Positions 9,251 through 17,511 of a DNA stretch of 64,000 bases are shown one piece after another; the stretch's first letter is position 1; every line of letters begins with the position of its first letter. The position numbers and the translations under genes were made by a program. The notes below the pieces were generated by a model. It searched no databases. It saw nothing but the letters and a program-made list of their open reading frames with translations, and was not told the origin of the DNA. This DNA comes from Burkholderia lata (lineage in GTDB: Bacteria > Pseudomonadota > Gammaproteobacteria > Burkholderiales > Burkholderiaceae). Location: contig NC_007510.1 in the NCBI RefSeq assembly GCF_000012945.1, forward strand, positions 2,790,001 through 2,854,000, in the 5' to 3' direction.

Positions 9251-11443
9251 GTGGAAAAGGACAGCGCGTACAAGGAAGCCGCGGCTTCCGCCGCAATCCT
9301 GTCCTCCGCGCTCGAGCAGCATACGGTCAAGGCGATCCACCAGGTCGACCAGATCACCCGCTTCGTCAAGTTCGAATTCGAGAAGTCGCCCGCGCGCTTC
9401 AATCTCGCCAGCGCCGTCGAGAAAGGCGTCGTGCCGAGCGACACGCTGATCCAGGTATCGCTCGTCAACGCGAAGGGCATCCTGTTCGCGAACACGGCCG
9501 AGCTGCATCCGCAGCCGATCAACCTGTCCGACCGCGAGCACTTCAAGGTCCACCTCGCGCACAACGACGACCGCCTGTTCATCAGCAAGCCCGTCCTCGG
9601 CCGCGTGTCGAGCCACTGGACGCTGCAGATGACGCGGCGCCTGAACAACCCGGACGGCAGCTTCGCGGGCATCGTCGTCGTGTCGGAAGACCCGAGCTAC
9701 TTCACGAACGACTTCTACAACAACGCGGCGATCGGCAAGGAAGGCGTGATCGCGGTCGTGTCCGATACGGGCGCCGTGCTCGCGCGGCGCACGGGCTCGG
9801 TCAGCAACGCACCCGGCGCGTTTTCCGCGTCGGGCGTCTACCCGATCGCCGAGCGCGTGACGGGCACGATCATCGACCCGATCGACGGCGTGACGCGCAT
9901 CGTGTCGTACCGCCACCTCGACGGCTACCCGCTCGCGGTGATGGTCGGGCTGTCGCAAACCGAGGAATTCGCGGACTACTACCACACGCGCAACGTCTAC
10001 CTGCTGATGACGAGCTTCATCACGCTCGCGATGCTCGCGTTCTTCGGCGTCGCAACGGGCCTGATCGGCAAGCTGCTCGGCCGTGAGCGGGAAATGACGC
10101 AGCTCGCCGAATACGACCTGCTCACCGGCCTCGCGAACCGCTATGCGACGCTGCGCGGGCTGCGCAACGACGTGTCGATGCCGGCGAGCCTGTCGCGGCT
10201 CGGGCTGCTGTTCATCGATCTCGACAACTTCAAGACCGTCAACGACACGCTCGGCCACAACGCCGGCGACATCGTGCTGCAGATGACCGCGTCGCGCCTG
10301 TCCGATGCGGTCGGCGACGAAGGCTCGCTTGCGCGCATCGGCGGCGACGAATTCGTCGTGGTGATGAAGGGCGACGACGTCGAGCGGCGCGCGGTGCGGC
10401 TCGCGGAAGCGATCATCCGGATGTTCGGCGAACCGTTCGACGTGCGCGGCAGCTCGTTCGTGCTGCATGCGAGCATCGGCATCGCGCTGCACTCGGTGGC
10501 GAACGAAAGCGAGATCGACCTGCTGAAGAAAGCCGATCTCGCGATGTACAGCGCGAAGGATGCCGGCAAGAACTGCTACCAGTTCTATGCGCCGCACCTG
10601 TCGCACCGCGCCGACCACCTGATGCGCTGGGAGCAGCAACTGCGCGTCGCGCTCGCCGAGGGGCAGCTGTTCCTCGCGTACCAGCCGAAAATCGACCTCA
10701 CGCACCGCCATATCACCGGCTTCGAGGCGCTCGCGCGCTGGGATCACCCCGAGCATGGGATCATCTCCGCGAACGAATTCATTTCGATTGCCGAATCAAC
10801 GGGCCTGATCGTGCCGATCGGCGACTTCGTGATCCGCACCGCGTGCGAGCAGATCGCGCGCTGGCGCGACGAGGGCCACGACACGCTGACGCTCGCGGTC
10901 AACATCTCGCCGGTGCAGTTCTGGCGCGGCGACCTGATCGAGACGATCTCGCGCACGCTGCTGGAAACCGGCATCGACGCGAACCGGCTCGAAATCGAGA
11001 TCACCGAAACCGCGATGATGGAATATCCGGAGCTCGTGTCCGAGAAGATCGTCGCGCTGAAGAAGCTCGGCATCCGGATCGCACTCGACGATTTCGGCAC
11101 CGGCTATTCGTCGCTGTCGTACCTGCACCGCTTCTCCGTCGATACGCTGAAGGTCGACCGCTCGTTCGTGCAGGCCATCCCGAACGATCGCAGCGTGTGC
11201 GTGATGGTGTCGTCGATCGTGCATCTCGCGCGCTCGCTCGGCCTGACCGTCGTCGTCGAAGGCACGGAAACCGAGGAGCAGATCACGTGGCTGGCCGCGC
11301 TCGGCGAGATCGAGGCGCAAGGCTTCCTGTTCTCGCGACCGGTGCCCGCCGACGCGATTCCCGCGCTGATCGCACGCTTCGGCGTGCGTGGCGACGCCCC
11401 GCACGTCATCGCGCACCGCGCGACCGGCAGCACCGGCGCGTAA
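9251..11443 (+). CDS. sensor GGDEF-EAL protein (diguanylate cyclase / c-di-GMP phosphodiesterase)
   Basis: Putative bifunctional cyclic-di-GMP enzyme of 730 residues from the GTG at 9251. The N-terminal ~245 residues resemble a periplasmic PDC/Cache sensor, followed by one clear membrane helix (about residues 247-272), a GGDEF domain with intact RIGGDEFVV, and an EAL domain with intact GFEALARW, EIEITETAMME, LDDFGTGYSSL and KVDRSFV. No RxxD inhibitory site stands at the usual place before GGDEF. Oddities: the start codon has no good ribosome site, an in-frame TAG lies 24 codons upstream, and the usual N-terminal membrane anchor of this architecture is not visible, so export of the sensor is doubtful. 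Confidence 0.85.
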   Translation: MEKDSAYKEAAASAAILSSALEQHTVKAIHQVDQITRFVKFEFEKSPARFNLASAVEKGVVPSDTLIQVSLVNAKGILFANTAELHPQPINLSDREHFKVHLAHNDDRLFISKPVLGRVSSHWTLQMTRRLNNPDGSFAGIVVVSEDPSYFTNDFYNNAAIGKEGVIAVVSDTGAVLARRTGSVSNAPGAFSASGVYPIAERVTGTIIDPIDGVTRIVSYRHLDGYPLAVMVGLSQTEEFADYYHTRNVYLLMTSFITLAMLAFFGVATGLIGKLLGREREMTQLAEYDLLTGLANRYATLRGLRNDVSMPASLSRLGLLFIDLDNFKTVNDTLGHNAGDIVLQMTASRLSDAVGDEGSLARIGGDEFVVVMKGDDVERRAVRLAEAIIRMFGEPFDVRGSSFVLHASIGIALHSVANESEIDLLKKADLAMYSAKDAGKNCYQFYAPHLSHRADHLMRWEQQLRVALAEGQLFLAYQPKIDLTHRHITGFEALARWDHPEHGIISANEFISIAESTGLIVPIGDFVIRTACEQIARWRDEGHDTLTLAVNISPVQFWRGDLIETISRTLLETGIDANRLEIEITETAMMEYPELVSEKIVALKKLGIRIALDDFGTGYSSLSYLHRFSVDTLKVDRSFVQAIPNDRSVCVMVSSIVHLARSLGLTVVVEGTETEEQITWLAALGEIEAQGFLFSRPVPADAIPALIARFGVRGDAPHVIAHRATGSTGA

Positions 11444-11507
11444 GCGCATCGCGGCCGTGGCGCGCGTTGCGCGCGCCGTCATTGTTTCGTTTTCCGATCC
11501 GATTGTT

Positions 11508-11521
11508 TAGTTCATGAACTA
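11508..11521. promoter_or_regulatory. 14-bp perfect palindrome upstream of the chromate transporter gene
   Basis: TAGTTCATGAACTA at 11508-11521 is fully self-complementary and lies 55 bases before the GTG start of the CHR transporter gene. Its size and position fit the operator of a dimeric repressor. No regulator gene adjoins it. Confidence 0.45.
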
Positions 11522-11576
11522 GCGTTTTCGCGCATGGCAGTGTCACGGTGCGCGGCGGACAATCGGGAGGGCCAAC

Positions 11577-12848
11577 GTGTCGGCGGGCCGCCGGCATGGC
11601 CACACGCGAGAGATCGGGCCCCGCGCTCACACCACCAACATGACCACCGTAGAAATCGAAGCGACCGCTGATGTCGAACAGGCGCAGGCGTCCCTGTGGG
11701 ACCTGTTCAAGGTCGTCGCCAGCATTTCGGCGGTGTCGTGGGGCGGGCTGTCGATGATGGCGCAGCTCGAGCGCCACTACGTGGAACGGCTGCGGCGCAT
11801 CGAGCCCAACGTCTTCGGCGACCTCGTCGCGCTGGCCTGGCTGGTGCCGGGCCCCGTCGGCTGCAACGTGGCGGTGCAGGTCGGCCAGATCCTGCACGGC
11901 CGCGTCGGCGCGTGGATCGCCGGCATCGCGAGCGTGCTGCCGTTCTCCATCCTGATGACGCTGTTCGCGATCTTCTATCGCACGCCGCTCGTGCGCTCGC
12001 TGGCCGCGCCGATGCTGATCAATCATTTCGGGATGGTGCTCGCCGCGCTGATCGGCGTCACGTGGGTCAAGCAGTTGCGCTCGCTCGCGCAAACGCGGCG
12101 CGAGCAGTTGATCGCCGCGTTGTCGACGATTCTGCTCGGTTTTGCGCATAATCCGGCCGCCTTCGTCGGGATTCTGTTTGCGGCATTCGCGGCAGGCTGG
12201 CTGACGGGACCGCCGCAACGCGACGCGGTCGATTTCACGCTGTCGACCCGCGACCGCAACCTGCTCGTGCTGCTCGGCATATTCGTCACGCTGTTCGCGG
12301 TGCCGCTGCCCGGCGATTACCAGGCGACGCTGCTGTGGCCACGCCTCGCCGGCGCCGGCATGACGCTGTTCGGCGGCGGCTTTTCCGCGCTGCCCGTGCT
12401 CAAGACGCTGTTCGTCACGCCCGCAACGGGCATCTCCGATCACGACTTCACGCTTGCGTTTGCGCTGTCACCGGTCGCGCCGGGACCGCTGCTGAACGTC
12501 GTACCGTTTCTCGGCTACCTGACCGACGGCTGGGTCGGCGCGCTGCTCGCGACGGCCGCGCTGTTCATTCCGTCGGGGTGCCTCGTCGTGTTTGCGCAGA
12601 ACCATCTGTCCCGGCTCAAGCGCCATTCGCGCTTCGAGTACGGGATGCGCCTGCTGCGTGCCGCGACGACGGGTTTTCTCGTCGTCGCCGTCGTGAGGAT
12701 CCTGTACCGCGAACCAGCCGACCCCGTTTACTGGCTGACGGGCGCCTTCGCGACGCTGTGCTTTGCGCGCTTCAAGGTGCCCGTCTATGCCGTGTACGGC
12801 ACGGTCGCGGTTGCGTGCGGCGTGTGGCTACTGGCCGCCGCGCGCTGA
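11577..12848 (+). CDS. chrA: chromate transporter, CHR/ChrA family
   Basis: Inner-membrane protein of the CHR superfamily, whose members export chromate. The protein has about 12 hydrophobic segments in two homologous CHR halves, with family patterns WGGLSMMAQLERHYVE, ALAWLVPGPVGCNVAVQVG and in the second half TLFGGGFSALPVLKTLFV and ALSPVAPGPLLNV. The GTG at 11577 (423 residues) is preferred because GGGAGG lies six bases before it; an ATG at 11640 would give 402 residues but has no ribosome site. A 14-bp palindrome lies upstream. Substrate specificity (chromate or another oxyanion) is inferred from the family only. Confidence 0.85.
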   Translation: MSAGRRHGHTREIGPRAHTTNMTTVEIEATADVEQAQASLWDLFKVVASISAVSWGGLSMMAQLERHYVERLRRIEPNVFGDLVALAWLVPGPVGCNVAVQVGQILHGRVGAWIAGIASVLPFSILMTLFAIFYRTPLVRSLAAPMLINHFGMVLAALIGVTWVKQLRSLAQTRREQLIAALSTILLGFAHNPAAFVGILFAAFAAGWLTGPPQRDAVDFTLSTRDRNLLVLLGIFVTLFAVPLPGDYQATLLWPRLAGAGMTLFGGGFSALPVLKTLFVTPATGISDHDFTLAFALSPVAPGPLLNVVPFLGYLTDGWVGALLATAALFIPSGCLVVFAQNHLSRLKRHSRFEYGMRLLRAATTGFLVVAVVRILYREPADPVYWLTGAFATLCFARFKVPVYAVYGTVAVACGVWLLAAAR

Positions 12849-12914
12849 CGGGCGACCGCCGCCGCCCTGCCGGGTTCTACCGGCATTCGTCCCGCTCGCC
12901 CGCCTGACCCGTCC

Positions 12915-13361
12915 TCAACCTGCCTGCACCGCGATCCGGCGTGCGATCCAGCGGGCGCGCAGCGCGTCGTAGGCGAGGTTGAAGCAGAACGTGTAAGGCA
13001 GGAAGAACAGCACGATGCCGAGGTCGAGCAGCAGCGCCTCGACGAGGCTCACGTTCAGCCACCACGCGGCTACCGGCACCACCATCGCGACGAGGCCGAG
13101 TTCGAACATGACCGCATGCGCGATCCGCATGCCGAGCGTGCGCTTCAACCCGGCCCGCCGCTCGAGGCGGTCGAACAGCGTGTTGAACGCCATATTCCAC
13201 GCCATCGCGATCAGCGACACCATCACCGTCAGCACGCCGACGTGCGACACCGGCATGTCGAGCAGCCACGCACCGATCGGCGCGCACAGCGCGATCGCGA
13301 CCAGTTCGAACGTCAGTGCATGCAGCAGCCGTTCCGTCACCGTTTTATTGACCTGTTTCAT
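12915..13361 (-). CDS. PACE family multidrug/biocide efflux transporter
   Basis: Small inner-membrane exporter of the proteobacterial antimicrobial compound efflux family (AceI-like), known for chlorhexidine and other biocides or short diamines. The 148-residue protein has four hydrophobic helices forming two bacterial transmembrane pair domains; the conserved acidic residue of helix 1 is in LLHALTFELVAIAL, and the parallel repeat IAHAVMFELGLVAM starts the second pair. The ATG at 13361 has a GGAGGG site seven bases away, better than longer in-frame starts. A LysR regulator is transcribed divergently, the arrangement seen with other PACE genes. Confidence 0.9.
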   Translation of the reverse strand: MKQVNKTVTERLLHALTFELVAIALCAPIGAWLLDMPVSHVGVLTVMVSLIAMAWNMAFNTLFDRLERRAGLKRTLGMRIAHAVMFELGLVAMVVPVAAWWLNVSLVEALLLDLGIVLFFLPYTFCFNLAYDALRARWIARRIAVQAG

Positions 13362-13430
13362 GATTCCCTCCGATTCGTCTACTTCGTTCATGGCGGCCAT
13401 TTTGATCGGCGGGACCGTATGAATCCAGTT

Positions 13431-13457
13431 TGATATCATCGGTTTTACCAATATATC
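13431..13457. promoter_or_regulatory. divergent PACE / LysR control region
   Basis: The 113-bp gap between the two divergent starts is unusually A+T-rich and contains an interrupted dyad, GATAT at 13432-13436 and ATATC at 13453-13457. A dyad of this kind placed in a divergent gap is typical of a LysR regulator site controlling its neighbour and itself. Binding is inferred, not shown. Confidence 0.4.
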
Positions 13458-13474
13458 GCCACCAGGAGCGCCGC

Positions 13475-14359
13475 ATGCGCCACGCCCCCGAAGCCCTGCT
13501 CGCCTTCGCCGAAGCCGCGCTGCTCGGTTCGTTCACGGCCGCCGCGCGCAAGCTCGGCAAGCGCCAGTCGACCGTGTCGGAGGCGATCGCGAACCTCGAG
13601 ATCGATCTCGGCGTGCAGTTGTTCGACCGCTCGACGCGCACGCCGACGCTGACCGACGCCGGGCGCGCGCTGCTGCCGCAGGTGCAGCGCGCACTCGAGG
13701 CCGGCGCAGCGATCGACCGCACGGCCGCGCGGCTCGCGCGTGGCGAGGAAGCACGGCTGACGCTCGTCGTGTCCGATACGTACCAGTCGAAGCGCTACGA
13801 AGAAACGTTGATGGCGCTCGAACGGCGCTTTCCGGCACTCGAGCTCGAATGCCAGATCGCCGAGCACGAAGACGTGCTCGACCTGATCCAGCAGGGGCGC
13901 GCGCAGCTCGGGCTGATGGCCGCACGCGCGGCCTACCCGGCCGATATCGGCGCGGCGACGATTGCGGAGGAGTCGGAAATCGGGCTGTTCGTCGGCCGCA
14001 CGCACGCGCTCGCCGAATACGGCGACGCCGACGTGCCGCACGCCGCGTTGCGCGACGTGCGCGAACTGCGCCTCAATACCTATGTGAAAACGGAAGGCCG
14101 CGGCGCCGACGACCGGATCGTCGTCGGCACGCAACACTGGCTGGCACCGAGCTACCTGATGCTGCTGGAGATGGCCGTGCTGGGGTTCGGCTGGGCCGAA
14201 CTGCCGCGCTGGATGGTCGACCACTTTGCGCGCGATCGCCTGTGCGAGCTGCGCGCACGCGGCTGGCCGCGCCGCGTGCGGGTCGATGCGGTCTGGTCGC
14301 GCAACCGGCCGCTCGGCCCGGTCGGCTCATGGCTGCTCGACGCGATGCTGGCCGCGTAG
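13475..14359 (+). CDS. LysR family transcriptional regulator of the PACE gene
   Basis: Cytoplasmic DNA-binding regulator of 294 residues, the normal LysR length. The N-terminal helix-turn-helix is clear (LLGSFTAAARKLGKRQSTVS then EAIANLEIDLGVQLFDRSTR, residues about 14-53), and a periplasmic-binding-protein-like effector domain fills the rest. The ATG at 13475 follows CAGGAG. It is divergent from the PACE efflux gene with a short shared promoter region, so it most likely activates that exporter in response to its substrate. Confidence 0.9.
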   Translation: MRHAPEALLAFAEAALLGSFTAAARKLGKRQSTVSEAIANLEIDLGVQLFDRSTRTPTLTDAGRALLPQVQRALEAGAAIDRTAARLARGEEARLTLVVSDTYQSKRYEETLMALERRFPALELECQIAEHEDVLDLIQQGRAQLGLMAARAAYPADIGAATIAEESEIGLFVGRTHALAEYGDADVPHAALRDVRELRLNTYVKTEGRGADDRIVVGTQHWLAPSYLMLLEMAVLGFGWAELPRWMVDHFARDRLCELRARGWPRRVRVDAVWSRNRPLGPVGSWLLDAMLAA

Positions 14360-14412
14360 CGGCGTTTGCCGGCGCACCGGCGGCTGCACGCGGGCCAGCC
14401 GGCTCCGGTGAA

Positions 14413-14871
14413 TCAGAAGCCGCGCGACAGCACCGCCGCGCCGATCGTGACGACGCCGAGCACGAGGTTCACGAGGACGAGCAGGCGCACCGTATTCACC
14501 GCGCGTGCACCGTCCGGCCACTTCTGCGCCTGCACCGCACGGCGGATGCGCGGGAACAGCGCGAACCGGATATGCCCGAAGATCAGCATCATCACGACGC
14601 CGAGCCCGGCCATCGCGTGCAGCGACCACGTCGCGTGCGCACCGCCGAATTCCATGAGCAGGAAGCCGCCGGACAGCAGGATCACGATCACGGAACCCGA
14701 CACCCAGTTGAAGAAGCGGCCGAACACGCCTTCGATCAGCGGCAACCGAAGCTGCGGCGACAGGTCGGACAGCGCCGGACGCAGGCAGAAGTTGGCGAAG
14801 ACCATGCCGCCCACCCACACGGCGACGGCCAGCAGATGAAGAAACAGCGCGACGGAGACAGCATGGGACAT
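14413..14871 (-). CDS. CopD-like membrane protein
   Basis: A 152-residue inner-membrane protein with four predicted helices and conserved histidines, beginning SHAVSVALFLHLLAVAVWVG; the HLLAVAVWVGGMVF pattern and FGHIRFALFP resemble the CopD/YozB group of copper-resistance membrane domains. Full copD proteins are longer, so this is the short, stand-alone form common in beta-proteobacteria. Function is uncertain; copper or heme-linked redox roles are family guesses. It stands alone, separated from parC by about 250 bases. Confidence 0.7.
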   Translation of the reverse strand: MSHAVSVALFLHLLAVAVWVGGMVFANFCLRPALSDLSPQLRLPLIEGVFGRFFNWVSGSVIVILLSGGFLLMEFGGAHATWSLHAMAGLGVVMMLIFGHIRFALFPRIRRAVQAQKWPDGARAVNTVRLLVLVNLVLGVVTIGAAVLSRGF

Positions 14872-15046
14872 GACGGCAATCCTGTGAGGAGTTGGGTGCG
14901 GCGAACGGCCGCGTCGTACGCGGCATCGAGCGACGTTCGACCGGATTGTCGCTGCTCGGTTCAGACCCCAGGCGCGATTTCACACTATTTTGCAAGTTCC
15001 GCGTGACAGCGCCACGCTTGCTTACCCGAATCCCCCTCCAAAAGAA

Positions 15047-15082
15047 AAGGCCGCACGTCCGCCGAAGCGGAGGTGCGGCCTT
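15047..15082 (-). terminator. intrinsic terminator of parE-parC
   Basis: A long stem (15047-15062 with 15067-15082, one mismatch, CGAA loop) lies 38 bases beyond the parC stop. Read on the minus strand it is followed by TTTCTTTT, the expected U-rich tail. Confidence 0.85.
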
Positions 15083-15120
15083 CGATCGCGGCCGAGCCGG
15101 ACGATCTAACGGGTGCGGCG

Positions 15121-17442
15121 TCAGCCGAGCAGCGGACGCAGTTCGCTGACGACCTTGAGCTTCGTGTCCGGCGCGCGGCCCTTGCGTGCGCGCTTGCCGA
15201 CGTGCGGCGCCAGCCCCGCATACGACAGCGTCTCGTCCATCGCCTTGCCGCCGCGACCGGTGCCGATCAGCACAACGCCGGCCGGATCGATCGCGAGCGC
15301 CTGAACGAGCGTCTCCTTGTCGTCGAGCGCCATCAGGATCACGCCGCGCCCGCCGCCGGACAGCGTCTTCATCTCGTCCATCCCGAACACGAGCAGGCGG
15401 CCGCCGCTCGACAGGCACGCGACCTGCGTGGCGTTCGGCAGCACGGGCATCGGCGCGAGCGGCACCGCGCCCGCATCGATCGTCATGAACGCCTTGCCGG
15501 CCTTCACGCGGCTCACCATGTCGCCGACCTTCGCGAGGAAGCCGAAGCCGTTGCTCGACGCGAGCAGCAGTTGCTGGTCGGCCGGTGCCGCGAAGTAGTG
15601 CATCAGGTGCGAGCCCGATTCGAGCTCGATCAGCGACGTGACGGGCACGCCGTCACCGCGCCCGCCCGGCAGCACCGACACGTCCACCGAGTACACGCGG
15701 CCGCTGCTGCCCCACGCGATCAGGCGGTCCGGCGTGCGGCACTGGAACGCCGCGTACAGATGGTCACCGGCCTTGAACGAGAAGCTGGCCGGGTCGAGTC
15801 CGTGGCCCTTCAGCGCACGCACCCAGCCCTTCTGCGACACCACCACCGTCACCGGCTCGTCGACCACCTTCGCCTCGAACGTCGCGCGCTTTTCCTGCTG
15901 GATCAGCGTGCGGCGATCGTCGCCGTACTGCTTCGCATCGGCCTCGATCTCCTTGATCATCAGCCGCTTCATCGCGCTTTCGTTCGCGAGCAGTTCCTCG
16001 AGCTTCGCCTTTTCGTCGCGCAGCGCTTCGAGTTCCTTCTCGATCTTGATCTTCTCGAGCCGCGCGAGCTGGCGCAGCCGGATTTCGAGGATGTCTTCCG
16101 CCTGCCGTTCGCTGAGACCGAACGCGCTCATCAACGCGGACTTCGGCTCGTCCGACTCGCGGATGATGCGGATCACCTCGTCGATGTTCAGGAAGACGAT
16201 CATCCGCCCTTCGAGGATGTGGATGCGGTCGTCGACCTTCGCGAGACGATGGCGGCACCGGCGCGTCATCGTCAGCTGGCGGAACTTCACCCACTCGTCG
16301 AGGATCGTCAGCAGGCCCTTCTGGCCCGGCCGGCCGTCGGCGCCGATCATCACGAGGTTCAGTGTCGCGTTCGATTCGAGGCTCGTGTACGCGAGCAGCG
16401 TGTTCACGAATTCCGTCTGGTCGATCGTGCGCGACTTCGGCTCGAACACGAGCCGCACCGCCGCTTCCTTGCCCGACTCGTCGCGCACCGCGTCGAGCAG
16501 GTCGAGCATCGCCTTCTTCGTGTTGAGCTGCTCGGGCGTCAGCGTCTTCTTGCCGAGCTTGAGCTTCGGGTTCGTCAGTTCCTCGATTTCCTCGAGCACC
16601 TTCTGCCCCGACGTGTTCGGCGGCAGCTCGGTGACGACGAGCTGCCACTGGCCGCGTGCGAGATCCTCGATCTTCCAGCGCGCGCGCACCTTCAGGCTGC
16701 CGCGGCCGGTTTCATAGGCCGCCGCGATTTCGGTGTCGCTCGAGATGATCTGGCCGCCGCCCGGGAAATCCGGGCCGGGAATCAGGTTCATCAACTCCGC
16801 GTGCGAAAGCTTCGGATTGCGGATCAGCGTGACGGCCGCCGCCGCGACTTCACGCAGGTTGTGCGACGGGATTTCGGTCGCAAGACCGACCGCGATGCCC
16901 GACGCGCCGTTCAGCAGCACGAACGGCATGCGACTCGGCAGCGTCTTCGGCTCCTCGAACGAGCCGTCGTAGTTCGGCATGAAGTCGACCGTGCCCTGGT
17001 CGATTTCGTCGAGCAGCAGCTTCGCGATCGGCGTGAGGCGTGCTTCGGTGTATCGCATCGCCGCGGCGCCGTCGCCGTCGCGCGAGCCGAAGTTGCCCTG
17101 CCCGTCGATCAGCGGGTAGCGCAGCGAGAAATCCTGCGCGAGACGCACCAGTGCGTCGTACGCCGACTGGTCGCCGTGCGGGTGGTATTTACCGAGCACG
17201 TCGCCGACCACGCGCGCCGATTTCACCGGCTTCGCGTCCGGGCCGAGGCCCATTTCGTTCATCGCGAACAGGATCCGGCGCTGCACCGGCTTCTGGCCGT
17301 CGCACACGTCGGGCAGCGCGCGGCTCTTCACGACGCTGACCGCGTAGCTGAGGTACGCCTGCTCCGCGTAGTTGCCGAGCGTCAGCGCTTCGGCGTCCGG
17401 TGCATCGGAGCTGGCGAAGAGATCGGAAGTGTTGTCGTCCAT
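15121..17442 (-). CDS. parC: DNA topoisomerase IV subunit A
   Basis: Catalytic DNA-cleaving subunit that, with ParE, decatenates daughter chromosomes. The 773-residue product has family length, with the breakage-reunion domain carrying [20 protein letters not shown] and the catalytic tyrosine in [14 protein letters not shown], and a C-terminal beta-pinwheel DNA-wrapping domain. At the place aligned with the E. coli quinolone-contact Ser80 the sequence reads GDQSAYDAL, that is Gln; this may be normal for beta-proteobacteria. The ATG at 17442 begins 69 bases after the parE stop, so the two genes form one transcription unit. Confidence 0.96.
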   Translation of the reverse strand: MDDNTSDLFASSDAPDAEALTLGNYAEQAYLSYAVSVVKSRALPDVCDGQKPVQRRILFAMNEMGLGPDAKPVKSARVVGDVLGKYHPHGDQSAYDALVRLAQDFSLRYPLIDGQGNFGSRDGDGAAAMRYTEARLTPIAKLLLDEIDQGTVDFMPNYDGSFEEPKTLPSRMPFVLLNGASGIAVGLATEIPSHNLREVAAAAVTLIRNPKLSHAELMNLIPGPDFPGGGQIISSDTEIAAAYETGRGSLKVRARWKIEDLARGQWQLVVTELPPNTSGQKVLEEIEELTNPKLKLGKKTLTPEQLNTKKAMLDLLDAVRDESGKEAAVRLVFEPKSRTIDQTEFVNTLLAYTSLESNATLNLVMIGADGRPGQKGLLTILDEWVKFRQLTMTRRCRHRLAKVDDRIHILEGRMIVFLNIDEVIRIIRESDEPKSALMSAFGLSERQAEDILEIRLRQLARLEKIKIEKELEALRDEKAKLEELLANESAMKRLMIKEIEADAKQYGDDRRTLIQQEKRATFEAKVVDEPVTVVVSQKGWVRALKGHGLDPASFSFKAGDHLYAAFQCRTPDRLIAWGSSGRVYSVDVSVLPGGRGDGVPVTSLIELESGSHLMHYFAAPADQQLLLASSNGFGFLAKVGDMVSRVKAGKAFMTIDAGAVPLAPMPVLPNATQVACLSSGGRLLVFGMDEMKTLSGGGRGVILMALDDKETLVQALAIDPAGVVLIGTGRGGKAMDETLSYAGLAPHVGKRARKGRAPDTKLKVVSELRPLLG

Positions 17443-17511
17443 CTGAATTCCGTATTCGTAAGTGGCGTGAGGCCGGGCCGGGCGTCAGGCCCGGCCGCGC
17501 AGGTGTTCGGC

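Noticed and set aside
9101..10756. A 551-codon minus-strand frame opposite the GGDEF-EAL gene
   Set aside because: Arg/His/Asp-rich shadow of the real gene with no family pattern.
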